Source of the DNA: Tetrapyrgos nigripes
Taxonomy: Eukaryota; Basidiomycota; Agaricomycetes; Agaricales; Campanellaceae
DNA: 64,000 bases
NCBI GenBank assembly: GCA_013368315.1
Contig: JAACJM010000004.1
Span: 620,001-684,000, forward strand
Reading direction: 5' to 3'
Shown here piece after piece: positions 23,283-33,608 of the stretch. The notes beneath the pieces are model-generated. The model saw nothing but the letters and a program-made list of their open reading frames with translations, did no database searches and had not been told where the DNA came from. The position numbers and the translations under genes were made by a program. The stretch's first letter is position 1. The number at the start of each line of letters is the position of its first letter.

Positions 23283-24698
23283 TTACTTGACAAAATCCTT
23301 TACAAAGTTGGTCCATCCTTCACAAACCGCCTTGACAACCAACTCCCATTCTCTACCTTCATTGCGTCCCTTTCCAAAGCGAGCGAACTGGAAAATCTCC
23401 TTATGTATCGAGCCACAATCCTTGCAAGGTGCATAACCACCTCCATTCCCCAATCCTAGATGTTTCTTGGATTTAGTCGGCGTACTGGGAGGTGAAGACG
23501 TGGTAGACGAAGATTTGGAAGAATTGACGAGCTTCGTCTTCGCAGCTTGGATCTGCTGAGAACGTCCTTTACCTGGACCTTTGATGAATGGTTTCCAACC
23601 AGGTTCCAGGTATGCGCCGTTCACAGCGAGATCAGCAAGCTCCAGATGAATGAGTCGTTCCAGACGGTGACACCAAACACCCTGTCCGCCTGCCCGGACA
23701 CGACCTTTCATAAGACTGGCGTTGCTGTCGTCATCGTCGTCCTCCACTGCTCCGGGAAACCATCCTCGAAGTACCTGCTCTTTGGACCCACACTGCTTGC
23801 TCCACTCATTAAGCCGTTTCACCACATTCACCGTCCGCCCAACCTTGAGTTTGATGTTTTTCTTGTCATCGGGATCGCGTATCTCGAAAGCGTATATGTA
23901 TCCCTCTACATCTGACGACGATCTAGCCTTCTCCATCTCTACACGCAACGCGACCTGGGTATCGGGGCTTAGGTAGTCAGGTATATAATCAACGAAATCA
24001 ATCCATTCTGTCCCAGAGACATAGAAACCTGACGGATTGAGTAGCTCCTTGGTGTGTTGATGACAGAATCGTTCAACGGATTTATCGTCGGGTTGAGCAC
24101 CAGTAATGGCTGGACCTTTCTTGACTTGACGAGTGCAACGCTTCCCAGTCTTTGTGACGCCTGAGCATTGCGTGACATCATCAGTAGATGCCGAATTCGA
24201 AGAAGAGGTAACTGCGATCGGAGAGGGAGGCGTGGAAGAGGCGCGTAAACGGGCGGGCTTAGGAGGAGATGCAGAACTGATAGAAGGGCGAGCAGGTGGG
24301 CGAGCAGGTGAAGGAGGTAAAGAGCCTGGATCAAAACCAGGATCAAAGACTACTGGATTGGGAAATGATGGGGGCGGGTCGGAAACTGCTCGAGGTGGGC
24401 GTGGAAGAGGCGGCGGCGCAAGATAATGTGGCTGATTATTGAGCGCATATTGCATCGTCAACGACGTTGTCGATGGCGCGCTTGGCATATGGAACCCGCC
24501 GACAAACGTTGGGCCATTGAACTGATGATGCCCGTATTGTGGAGTTGGCTGGGGAGCTGGTTGGGGAACATTGGGGGTGCTAACATTGAGAGAAGCAAAC
24601 TGATGAGCGAGCTGGTCACCGCCGTTGCCGTTGGGCTTCTTGTTGTCGTCGTCGTCGTCGAGCAGCCATTGCCTGAGCAGCCGCTTTGCCTTGCCCAT
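23283..24698 (-). CDS. GIY-YIG-fold (T5orf172/DUF1766, Mug113-like) protein
   Basis: A single exon of 471 codons from ATG 24698. The first ~180 residues are Pro/Ser-rich disorder. A zinc-binding-like segment follows (CSGVTKTGKRCTRQVKKG ... RFCHQHTKELL). The core DUF1766/T5orf172 domain has GYIYAFEIRDPDDKKNIKLK, VGRTVNVVKRLNEWSKQC (the GIY-YIG-like strand-helix pair) and GVWCHRLERLIHLELADLAV (the catalytic-Glu helix region). The C-terminus has C-x2-C (CKDCGSIHKEIFQFAR). In fungi these proteins are annotated as Mug113-like; a nuclease-type fold is established for the family, but a cellular role is not. No break is seen. Confidence 0.85.
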   Translation of the reverse strand: MGKAKRLLRQWLLDDDDDNKKPNGNGGDQLAHQFASLNVSTPNVPQPAPQPTPQYGHHQFNGPTFVGGFHMPSAPSTTSLTMQYALNNQPHYLAPPPLPRPPRAVSDPPPSFPNPVVFDPGFDPGSLPPSPARPPARPSISSASPPKPARLRASSTPPSPIAVTSSSNSASTDDVTQCSGVTKTGKRCTRQVKKGPAITGAQPDDKSVERFCHQHTKELLNPSGFYVSGTEWIDFVDYIPDYLSPDTQVALRVEMEKARSSSDVEGYIYAFEIRDPDDKKNIKLKVGRTVNVVKRLNEWSKQCGSKEQVLRGWFPGAVEDDDDDSNASLMKGRVRAGGQGVWCHRLERLIHLELADLAVNGAYLEPGWKPFIKGPGKGRSQQIQAAKTKLVNSSKSSSTTSSPPSTPTKSKKHLGLGNGGGYAPCKDCGSIHKEIFQFARFGKGRNEGREWELVVKAVCEGWTNFVKDFVK

Positions 24699-25630
24699 CA
24701 ATGTCCAAGTTGACTAACCAAACACACGTGAGAATTTTACCCCATACATACTTAAAAAGCCGCCTGACGAGCAGGCATATTCTAATAGTGGAGTGGCAAC
24801 TCCATACTTACCTGGGGATGAGAGTAGCTTGTAGAGAGCTTAGTAGAGACTTTGAGGACGAGTAAGAGTAAGTATAAAACTTCTTATTAAGGTGGGCTAT
24901 CTAGAGCCCTTTTATAAATTATACCTACGAGAGGTGTATCTACCAGGATTGTGGCTGTAAGTAAAGCTATCCGTATGACTACATAAGATTGATACATCTA
25001 ATGCATAGCATTTGATTGGTTTGATAGATGATGCCAGTGTTGTCAATTAAGGGCTTAATAAGGGTGAAAAATTTTTCTTGAGGCCTTAACTCTTATTAAG
25101 GGTAAAGTAACCTAGTCTAGTTTTAAGAGATCGAGAGCTTAGGGACCAGTTTTTTGCTTACAAAGATTACTTATTGCGTAATCTTCCCACGATCTGTTTC
25201 TTGCAGATGCGGGTTGTTTTTAGTGCTTCTGAGGACTGCAGGATCCTTGAAGTGCTTATATTACAATGGACGTTAACTTAGAACTACAAAATACCACGGG
25301 ATAAAGCAGCAGCACTGTGGTGACAAGATGAGCGGAACCAAGTGGAAACAGCAAGCGGCTTCATCACCTTCCCGAAATGGGTCGTGAGAACATTATGCAA
25401 TAAGTCTTTTCTATTCAAAAAATTGGTCCCTAAAAGTACCCGCTTTGACGACAGACTGCTCAATCGCATCATTTCAATAATCACTGATACTGTCTGTTTA
25501 TTAAAGTACAGTTTACATATGTGCCATAGTCATTATCAGACCCCTCAAGCTCTCCATCGTCCAGTGGGTCAGAATACTCAGCTGCAAGGAGCTTGCAAGG
25601 AGCTCTATCCTTAATCTGGTAGTAATCTCA
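24699..25630. other. Intergenic, AT-rich, no gene
   Basis: Contains a loose inverted pair, gggcttaataaggg (about 25046-25059) and ccttaactcttattaaggg (about 25083-25101), and a lone hAT-like start (cagtgttgtcaa, about 25033) without a partner. No coding frame is supported. Confidence 0.4.
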
Positions 25631-25632
25631 TA

Positions 25633-25731
25633 CAGTGACTCCGAAAACTGATGTCACTCCCGTGACCAGATCGAATTGAGTTTTTGAATTGAATCTGGTC
25701 ACGGGGGTGACATCAGTTTTCGGAGTCACTG
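25633..25731. mobile_element. Palindromic MITE with TA duplication (99 bp)
   Basis: Two arms of about 40 bp are reverse complements with a single mismatch; they begin cagtgactccgaaaactgat on the left and mirror this on the right. About 20 bp of spacer (a gaattga direct repeat around T-runs) lies between. TA dinucleotides flank both ends (25631-25632, 25732-25733). Foldback structure plus TA points to a Tc1/mariner-type MITE. The near-perfect arms suggest it is young or held by fold-back correction. Confidence 0.8.
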
Positions 25732-25959
25732 TAGGGCCACAAAATGTTATTAGGTAATCATGACCGGTAACTGAAGGGCACCATCAAATCGGCTCATAAT
25801 CTCTTCTTTTCTTGGCGAGGACCATCTTAAAGAAGCAGCAAAACTGCCTGCCAAATTCCGAAGACAAAAAACCAAAAGTTAAGGCTATATACTTTGGAGA
25901 TGAAGTCGCAGCCAAAACTAGACGCGGAAGTAGCTGTGTCTCTAAATGTGCCACTCGCG

Positions 25960-26775
25960 GAAATGGACTTGGCTCCTTACCGCGAGTTCTGGTCCGTTTT
26001 CGGTTGCAATTTTTGGTATTCAGAAATACGTACATTGGAAGATGCCATTTGTGAAACAAAATCTAGAGAGTGGCAACAATTACCGACAAAAATACTAGGA
26101 AAGAGGTGCGTGTGATTACCTCATAACTTTTTGCGGGCGCCAGCCCTAATAGATTACCACCAGATTACATACACAATAGTCTCGAGACTACGTGCATGCG
26201 CCTGTTCAACACTACCGGGTCAATGATGTTGGCAGGACACGTACCTCCAGGTGAGTTTTCTGTTTTAAGTTTCCCTTTCTTGCGGGATGAAACGCACTGG
26301 GCTCTGAACACCGAGATGCAACGCACTACGCTCATAGAGCGGCGGCCTAGAAAACCGTTAACTGATCCTCTCTTTTCGATCGTGTGACCTCCTCATCGTC
26401 GACTTTACTGACTGATCGTCGTCTTCCAGGTCGTTTTACTTCCAAAGTTCGGATTAGAGGTGCAGGAGGGTGCAGGGCATGGTAGGAACGCATTTATGGC
26501 TGGAAAGGAATGAAAGACTAGGAGGTGTCAGTGTACGTGGCTTCGCCCGTCCATACAGCTTGCACCAGCATCATGTACTTATTCTATGGATCCTATAATA
26601 CCGCTCATAGTTTGGTCAACCATTACTTTTTGGATGCGTAGAGCGCTTTGCCCCACGACACAATACGCTTCAAGCTTACTCCGTCCAAGCTCCTCAAAGC
26701 GACAAACCTCATCATTATCACTGACACCATTGTCGGGACACTCTTTTCACGCCGTATGCAGACCAACTGAAGATC
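25960..26775. repeat. Dispersed 0.8 kb repeat, copy 1
   Basis: Nearly identical to 38116-38949 in the same orientation, from aaatggacttggctcctta to gcagaccaactgaagat. Copy 2 has small insertions of about 12 nt (near 38275) and 10 nt (near 38830), plus scattered substitutions; copy 1 has a few extra bases near 26240. No terminal repeats, poly-A or target duplications were found. Frames inside (for example IIPLIVWSxITFWMRRALCP) do not match a known family, so this may be a fragment of an uncharacterised element or duplicated genomic DNA. Confidence 0.8.
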
Positions 26776-26854
26776 ACTATTTCTTAAACGCGTAGGAGCG
26801 CGTAGAGGAGACTCTGCATATATTCGCTTTTCTCCCAGCTTTTGCTCGGATGCA

Positions 26855-27480
26855 TTGTCCTCATCTACAAACGAAGACCCAATTTCCAAGACAGTCGCAG
26901 AAGATACCGGGACAATGTCTAAGCTATTGTACGCTCATCTAAAGCACCCGTCCAAATCTCTCCTATCCTTCGTCCTCACTCTTATGCCCGACATCATGCT
27001 TCTTCACGCATCTTCGATATCATCCCGTCATCATTTATTCAACTTCAACAACCCTTTAGCCTCAGCCTTCCTCCACTATGACACTGAGCCCATTCCTTCT
27101 CAACAGGGCGTATCCGTCTCCATCATCCAACTCTCTTGCTTCTGCCCAACACCGTTCTTTTCCCTCTTTACCTACCAAATCCCACGTTCAGCGTCATCGA
27201 AATGCCTCTCGAAACGCCGAATCACGAGAGGTGTAATCCACAAGTCGCGGCAAGGTTTGCAAATGCGATGGCTGCAGCGACGATGAGCCCTGGTGCGGCT
27301 GCTAGTGATGTTTGGACGAGGTAAAGGTGGTGATGCGAAGGGAGTAAGCTGTCTTCGTATCTTTTCTATACCAATGAGTTATGCTAACGACGTCTTCTTT
27401 TCTCTTCTGTCTGTTCCAGATCTTTCATGATCACGTCCTTGTCGTCTTCCAATGCCAAGGTTTCTCGACATCAACCATGA
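26855..27480 (+). other. Possible decayed or unresolved gene
   Basis: Several short coding-like stretches occur in different plus frames: MSSSTNEDPISKTVAEDTGT, then a frame with VIEMPLETPNHERCNPQVAA and RFANAMAAATMSPGAAASDV that could splice (donor after gacgag near 27320, acceptor near 27420) to RSFMITSLSSSNAKVSRHQP and stop. I could not join the first part to the second in frame. It may be an orphan gene or a relic. Confidence 0.25.
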
Positions 27481-28685
27481 ACCCTCTGGGCCATTCCCTT
27501 CCGCACTACGGCCACCACCGCCATTCAGCGCTCCAGACACTCGTCCTACAATACCCTTCGCACCGATGCTCCCCATTTCTGGATCAAGTTCGAGTAATCA
27601 CGCGAGTGGAAATGCTAACACGAATAACGAATCAAGGAGGACGATTCCTTGGTCATCTGGGTCTGGACCAGGATGGTGCAAATGGCCAAAAAGGTCGTAG
27701 TGATGAGAAAGATGGAAGTGATGGTGGTGGTGGTGACTACTGCGGAGTCCAGGATGATAAGGTATGTTCGCTTTCATTGTTTTCATTGTTTGGGTTCCTT
27801 TTTTACTCCTTTCTCTCTCTCGTTTTGTTTTAAATCTAGTTTTTATGCGATCATTTAAACACGTACTCTAACCAACGTCATCTTCCCCTTCCCTTTCTCC
27901 TCTTCGTATCCTTCTCTGCACCTTTCTTTGTCCAACCGCGTCCTGCTCGACGCTCGACGCAAACTCTCGAGATCGTTCTCTTCTTCCAATTCTATATTAC
28001 GCCCAGGCTCACCTCACTTGCTCCATACGACACTTCTAAACCATCAATCCCGTTAAAAGCCCTGGACACACTTGTTCCTCTGCTTCCATTCACCATTGTC
28101 ACACCATGGTGACTACCGTCTACCCGCTCCACTCAAATACCCAGTCCAATACCTCAAATGCTACCTACCGTAAACAGCTATCATGAAGGAGAGACTTGAT
28201 CGGGGATGACTGATGACGAGGTAGGTATGTTCGCTTTTTTCTAATTTCTTTCGTTTCGTTTCGTTCTTCCTTCCTTTCTGCCATATTTCTTTCGTTTCAA
28301 TTTATATATATTTGTCCGGCGATACAAACATGTATTAACCACTTCTTTTTCTTCTTTAGCTTTTCGTCCCCTACCCAACACTCGTATTCGTCCAAAAAAA
28401 AAAGCTCATTTCGCGCTCATTTATTCCCTGGCTCCAAGATGCAAATTTATCGAGATGGAGGATTCCAGGCTGAATATGATGCTGGGGGTAGATCATCTTC
28501 TACGTCTTTAACAAGCAAAGTGTGTTTTTGTTCTACAAGTGAATATAGGACTTCCGATGTTCGGCTATTTCTGAAGTTAGAGTCTGATCCTTGCAGCAGA
28601 ACCTCACTCCATGTTCCAAGAACACGATAAGAGGCTAGCTACAGGGCTTCTCTTTATACATTTTGACCTTTTATCCCAGTATCCC
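27481..28685. other. Intergenic, low-complexity
   Basis: A Gly/Asp-coding low-complexity run (gatggtggtggtggtg, about 27716-27735), T/C-rich tracts and repeated tttcgtttcg words near 28247-28265. No gene can be supported. Confidence 0.35.
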
Positions 28686-30140
28686 TCATGCACCAGTGAT
28701 GACGAACACCTCGCCCGTCGCGTCACTTGTCAAGAACAACCGACCCTTGCTATCCCAGGCGAGACCAACGGGGCGGAAGCAGCCATCGGGGCAAGCAGTG
28801 TTATTCTGATTCGTCATGACTCTGATTTCGGCAGTGGAGCTGTCAGAAGGCTCAATAGGGAAACCGTCGGTGGTGAAGTTGACGCGAGAGAGGCGGTAAC
28901 CATCTGGTGAATCACGGTTCCTTGAAAAAGGTGAGCGAAATATTACCACAGAACCGAGGGTAGTGAACGTACCAGCTACCATGGAACGCTATGTAGACTG
29001 CGCTTGCGTCTGCCTTGAACTTGACATCCAATGGTGCAGTATGGGCAGGGAAGGAGATCTTCGGGGGTGTGGTTTCCGTCTGGCACATCTCATCCGTGAC
29101 CGTGTCGTTGGTCGTGCCAATGACAAATGGAGTGCCCACTGTGAGGCTGGGCGCAGTTGTGGTAGTGAATGCAGAGGGGTCCCATGCGGTGACACAAAGA
29201 GGGTAACCAAAGTTGGCTCCATGTACAGGACTGGCACCGGTGAGGTTGCCGTGGTAGTTCAATTCTTCAGCGGGATTCGTCTGGTGCACATCGACGTTGT
29301 CACGAGCGACTTCATCGGCAGAGTTCTCTACGGACCACTTTATCATTGCCGCATTAGTTACATTTGACAATGTCCTTTTGAAGGAGAATCAGAAGACTTA
29401 CAATATCACCAGTGACAGGATTCTCGGTAACACCAACACTGTTCCTAAGACCCCAACCCAAAACTTCTCCATCAGTATACGGGACTGGTTCGTCTCCAAT
29501 CTCCGTCAAGTTGAAGATACGGATCTGGCTGCGACCAGACTCGATATCCGTAGTCCCTGGGTCAATGTTCGCGTTGGAGCCACGGGAAACAAGAAGGAGT
29601 TCTGGGTATCGGCGTGAAATGGTGAGTGTACGAGTTACGTGGTCTTCCTGGTCCGGTATCGTTATGAGGTGCTTGGCAGTGCCTACGGTGGCCCGAGCCG
29701 CGTCATATGGGTATGCATAGACATCTGTCTTGCTAGACACATAGAGTATGCTACCGTCTGGTGACAAGTCGATGCCATGGTTAAGCTAGTATCGCTGGGT
29801 GAGATATGGAGCATGACGACATCGCGAAGGTATTACTCACGGTTGTATCGGGAATGATTACTTCGCTCGATTCAGCACAAATATCCAAACCACCATTATC
29901 CGTCAACTTGACATATCGAATACCCACTTGGTCTTGCTCAGCAATGAGCAGATTCCCCAGGGTATCAAACACCAAATGTCGTGGTGACTTCAACCCGTTC
30001 AAGACTACCCGCGATTCGTATCCAGTGGCCATTACAGGAGCGTGAGCTGGGTCAATTGTTGGGCATGACTGTGCAGCGATCTGAGTGATGGCCAGAGACA
30101 CAGTGCTGAGGAGAGCAGCAGCTTGAGTGATGCGAGGCAT
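28686..30140 (-). CDS. Secreted PQQ-dependent pyranose/sorbosone dehydrogenase (AA12-like, 427 aa)
   Basis: Four exons (30140-29841, 29785-29402, 29337-28973, 28920-28686) give exactly 428 codons. A signal peptide (PRITQAAALLSTVSLAITQIAAQ) leads into a six-bladed beta-propeller: VVLNGLKSPRHLVFDTLGNL, IAEQDQVGIRYVKL, LNHGIDLSPDGSILYVSSKT, EVLGWGLRNSVGVTENPVTG, NYHGNLTGASPVHGANFGYP and CFRPVGLAWDSKGRLFLTSD. This matches fungal L-sorbosone dehydrogenase-like quinoproteins of CAZy family AA12, first characterised in Coprinopsis cinerea. They oxidise aldoses such as 2-keto-glucose or fucose outside the cell and can feed electrons to lytic polysaccharide monooxygenases through a cytochrome. Unlike the Coprinopsis enzyme, there is no attached cytochrome b or CBM1 domain, so it is a single-domain form. 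No neighbouring lignocellulose genes are seen. Confidence 0.92.
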
Positions 30141-30537
30141 TGTCGTCGAAGTGGGGAGGGTGGGGAACAGAAAGAAACTCGCCCGGGGGTCATCCTGGGT
30201 CGTTGTTTATGTAGCTCCAGCCTTGTTGATTTTTTTTTGAATACGTCGTTGCAGGTATGATGGCGTCCATGAGGGTCAGGTGCAACGTCGCTGCCTTATT
30301 GGTGGATGACAATGAACATTAACGATGCCAAGAGAAGAGTCCTGAAGAATGACTGTATTTCTAACCTCTTTTATTTATTGAGTCATTCAACTGCGCCAGG
30401 TAGGCCATATGATTCTGAAACTCCGAAAGGAATCCAAGGATATGGCACAATGGGTGCACACTGTCTGGACGAAGTGACAAATCCAACTTTTGCTCGCCGT
30501 AGGTCGGTTGTGCCTGAGAGATACGTACACCTGATGG
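30141..30537. other. Upstream region of the AA12 gene and transposon flank
   Basis: Contains the 5' flank of the dehydrogenase gene and, at its right end, the first copy of the transposon target duplication (30538-30547). No gene is seen. Confidence 0.45.
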
Positions 30538-30547
30538 AGAAATTAGG
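30538..30547. repeat. Target-site duplication, left copy
   Basis: agaaattagg, identical to 37324-37333. It lies directly outside the inverted-repeat end of the transposon. Length 10 bp fits Mutator-like elements (9-11 bp). Confidence 0.8.
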
Positions 30548-30554
30548 AGTCTAG

Positions 30555-30594
30555 AGTCGATCCCTAACACTCGATAAGCTCAGCTTCTCGTGCC
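30555..30594 (+). repeat. Left terminal inverted repeat of the transposon
   Basis: Begins agtcgatccctaacactcga; pairs with 37276-37315 in reverse complement with a perfect 12-bp core and weaker similarity over the following ~20 bp. Confidence 0.75.
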
Positions 30595-31348
30595 TAGCGG
30601 AATCGAGCGCCCCTCGGGCGGAGCAGACACGCGAGCCGGCCAGTGACGCTATGATGCGTCCGTCACACTTTTGACAACATAGGTCAATCAGGCAATTGCC
30701 GCCTTGCTTACAAATTAAACAACAACTACAAAGCGGCAAACGACGATCCGCCACGCAAATCTGACCAATCCTCGGCTTCAACGTTCAACACCTATGTTCT
30801 CCTCTCTGCTCCTCCTTTTGTAATCTCTCGCGTATTCTATGCACCAGCAGTGCGTAGTGCCGGCCAACTTGATGGACCAACCAGGATGTTTCTTCACCCA
30901 ACGGCAACCGCACTTCAAAAGCAAGACAGAAGGCCGCCCTTCGATTTTTTAGGCCAACCAATGCACACCGTCTGCTTCATTACGCGGGTATCAACAGTCA
31001 TTTGGAAGGCAGGTATTTGGATGATTGGTATCATTGGCAACAGGTCTCCTCCGTGTTTTTTACCTTCATCCGCTTTCAAAATGCCTTCTCAAAGGACCAA
31101 CGGTGAGCAACAAAGTCTTTTTCAATGCAGCAAATTTACGATTTCAGTGGGCTCACTGCTTTTGCTCACCAACTTGTTTCCCAATCTCCACCGCTCAGAC
31201 TTTTTGCATGGTTATAAGGAACTTTATTCTTTGATGCTCTTCCGACCCTTGGACCCATCTCCCTAACGGCTCTCCCTCTCACAAAACATCAAGTTTCCTT
31301 CTCGTCTCAACTCTTCTTGTCCATTTTCTTGTCCCGCTTATCTTGGTC

Positions 31349-33228
31349 ATGCCAGTGTCCGAAGAGGTTGCCCGAGCAGCCAAGAATCTGCGCGAGCTCA
31401 ATGATGACCCTGGTGATATCATCTACGAGTATGATAAATCTACTGATGCCGGGAAGGTCTGGTATTAGTACGTCTGTCATACTTCTTATCAATGTTTAAC
31501 CCACTAATGAGTTCTCTTTACCAGTCCCGCCACCCTTGAACACGACCTGCAGACTGGCCAAGAGGTCGTTGTGCCCATACGTCCTGTCAATCTGCATGAA
31601 TTCTTTCAAACTCACCATATCCAGTATCCTTGTTGCCCATGTGCTGCGGACCCCAGACAACCCGACCGCACCCCCATGGTTCTCGCCAAAGGCTCAAATC
31701 CTGATGGTCAGCTGTTTGGAGAATATTATTTCGGGTGCCGACTCTTTAAAACAGGGTGTCAATTCTTTAGTATGTGTTCGTTGTTCTTTTTTCATCATTT
31801 ACTGATCCTCACTCTATCTAGTTGCGCCTCTCGCTGCTCTGATTGCAAAAGGCATTGTGTTTCTGAAGACGGATTATCCAAGTAAGTTGTCTTCTACCTC
31901 TGTTGATTTTGACTTACTCATCCTCTACTCTAGAAAGACAAAGTGGATATCCCCCGGCAATGGGCTCCTCACCTCTCACCCCGCTACCATACCCTTGTCA
32001 TCTGAATCCTCCCTCACAGGTGCCCTTGGTGACCCTCCTGCTGCCCGCCACAGGTCGTCAGTGGCCTCTACTCCCTCAAAAATCAAGCCTGTCCGGGACG
32101 CTTCTATCCAGAAATTATCCACAGCAGCATCCACTCCCACCCCAGCTAGTGCCCGCTCTGTTGCGAAGATTCTGTCGTCACCTGTGCTTGGTCCTGGTCC
32201 CAGTCCTATCCCTTCCCCTCAGCGTCTGCCGACTGTGACACCAGATAGACGCCGACAACGCGCTGCTTCTCGCAATGCCAACATTGAAAAATGGCGGTCC
32301 CAAGTTGAAGGTGTGGATCCCTTCGTGGACACAGCAAATCACGAGGCCTTGGGCTTGGCAGAAGTTATCAACGAAGCTCACTCTCCTCCTGATTCACGTA
32401 CCTCTCAACCAGCGCGACCGTTCATCTCTCCTTTAAAGTTGCCAACCCCGCCTCAGGGTCTCCATCCAGCCCTAATTCAACGTTCACAACATCTCGTTCA
32501 TCACATCTCGCCCCTTTACAGCAGATTAGGTTGTGCAAGGAACAGAGGGCGTGGCTGGGCAATCATGGTAAGAATAAAAAGCAACCAAGTCCTAAGCCTG
32601 AGGGTAGGTAGAATTATTTCTCAATACTGTTCTGTTTATCTTATATTTTTTGCAGTTATTGTCATCGATGACAGCTCGGATGATGCTCGCCCCCCAAAAC
32701 AAAAGCGGAAAGTTGGTAAGTTTGGTCATTCTTCTCTTTCTTCTGTCTCTCATGCCTCTCCACAGTGCATGCCTCGACCGCATTCAAGACTACTACATTT
32801 GCACCAGGTGAGATCTATTTGTACTCTGTAGTATGTCCGCTATGGTTTCTGATACACATTTTGTGGCAGTAGCAAGTCCTTCAAAGCCCCCGCTTGCTGA
32901 TCCCTTCTCTCAGTCTGCTGCGCATCCTCCTCCTTCTCGTCCGCGGTACAATGGGCGACCGGCCAACATACGACCTCTCCATGGTTCCACCACTCAGCGG
33001 GTGGAAGGCAAAAAGATGATGGACGGTCTCTCTCGAGGTGTTGGGTACACCGACACCGAAGTCAATAGCTGCTATCGCAAATGTGGAGTCTGCAACAAAA
33101 ACTTTTGGTATTCGAAAATCGGCAATCACCTAAATGTCTGTGGCAAGGACGGCAGTGGTGGTGATGATGACGATGATGACGATGATGCAGAAGGAGAAAC
33201 GGACACTGATGTTCAAATCCTTGAGTAA
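31349..33228 (+). CDS. Transposon-borne GRF-zinc-finger-like protein
   Basis: Starts MPVSEEVARAAKNLREL at ATG 31349. Exons then read YPATLEHDLQTGQEVVVPIR and the zinc-finger-like block HIQYPCCPCAADPRQP ... LFGEYYFGCRLFKTGCQFF, whose C-x-C plus C-x6-C layout with GxxxFxC resembles GRF zinc fingers. A Ser/Pro-rich disordered middle has TPxRRRQRAASRNANIEKWR. Later exons are clear: LQQIRLCKEQRAWLGNHGKN, VIVIDDSSDDARPPKQKRKV (a SUMO-interaction-like acidic hydrophobic patch), then a C-x2-C-x12-H-x4-C finger (CGVCNKNFWYSKIGNHLNVC) and an Asp-rich tail ending at TGA/TAA 33226-33228. GRF fingers bind nucleic acids in topoisomerases and repair nucleases. One junction in the middle (about 31890-32080) could not be fixed, so the exact protein is uncertain. 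It is likely an accessory DNA-binding factor of the element. Confidence 0.65.
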
Positions 33229-33608
33229 AGGTTTGGGTAGTGTATAGTTCTGTTGGTTTTATATTTGTCTTTGGCCTATCTCGTTTGGACACCTCCCTTC
33301 CAAGTACTTAGCTGACTGTACTCCGTAGTTTGGAATCGGTTCTAGTGACTAGTCTAGTACACTTACTGTATCTCAAGTAGTCATGTAGTAGTTGTTTCTT
33401 GTTCTTTTGCGGTCAATATAATAGATTTTTTCTACACGCAACACTTCATATTTTTCCGTCATCCATTATGCAACGCTATCTTCCCTCTGCTGTGGAGACT
33501 GAACTACTCTTCTCAATCGAGATAATTCCAACATTGAAAATAATTTTTGAGGACAGGTCGGAGCACGATAAGCAAAGAAAGGTAATGATGAATGTAGTAG
33601 AGAATATG

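Noticed and set aside
24133..24713. Plus-strand frames opposite the GIY-YIG gene
   Set aside because: Low-complexity Gly/Glu/Arg translation caused by the Pro/Ser-coding strand; no motif, no splice support.
25030..25110. hAT-like end cagtgttgtcaa with the nearby ttattaaggg inverted pair
   Set aside because: No second matching end and no 8-bp duplication found in the following 6 kb.
28963..29367. Plus-strand 134-codon frame
   Set aside because: Antisense shadow of exon 3 of the AA12 dehydrogenase, which has matching exons and motifs on the minus strand.
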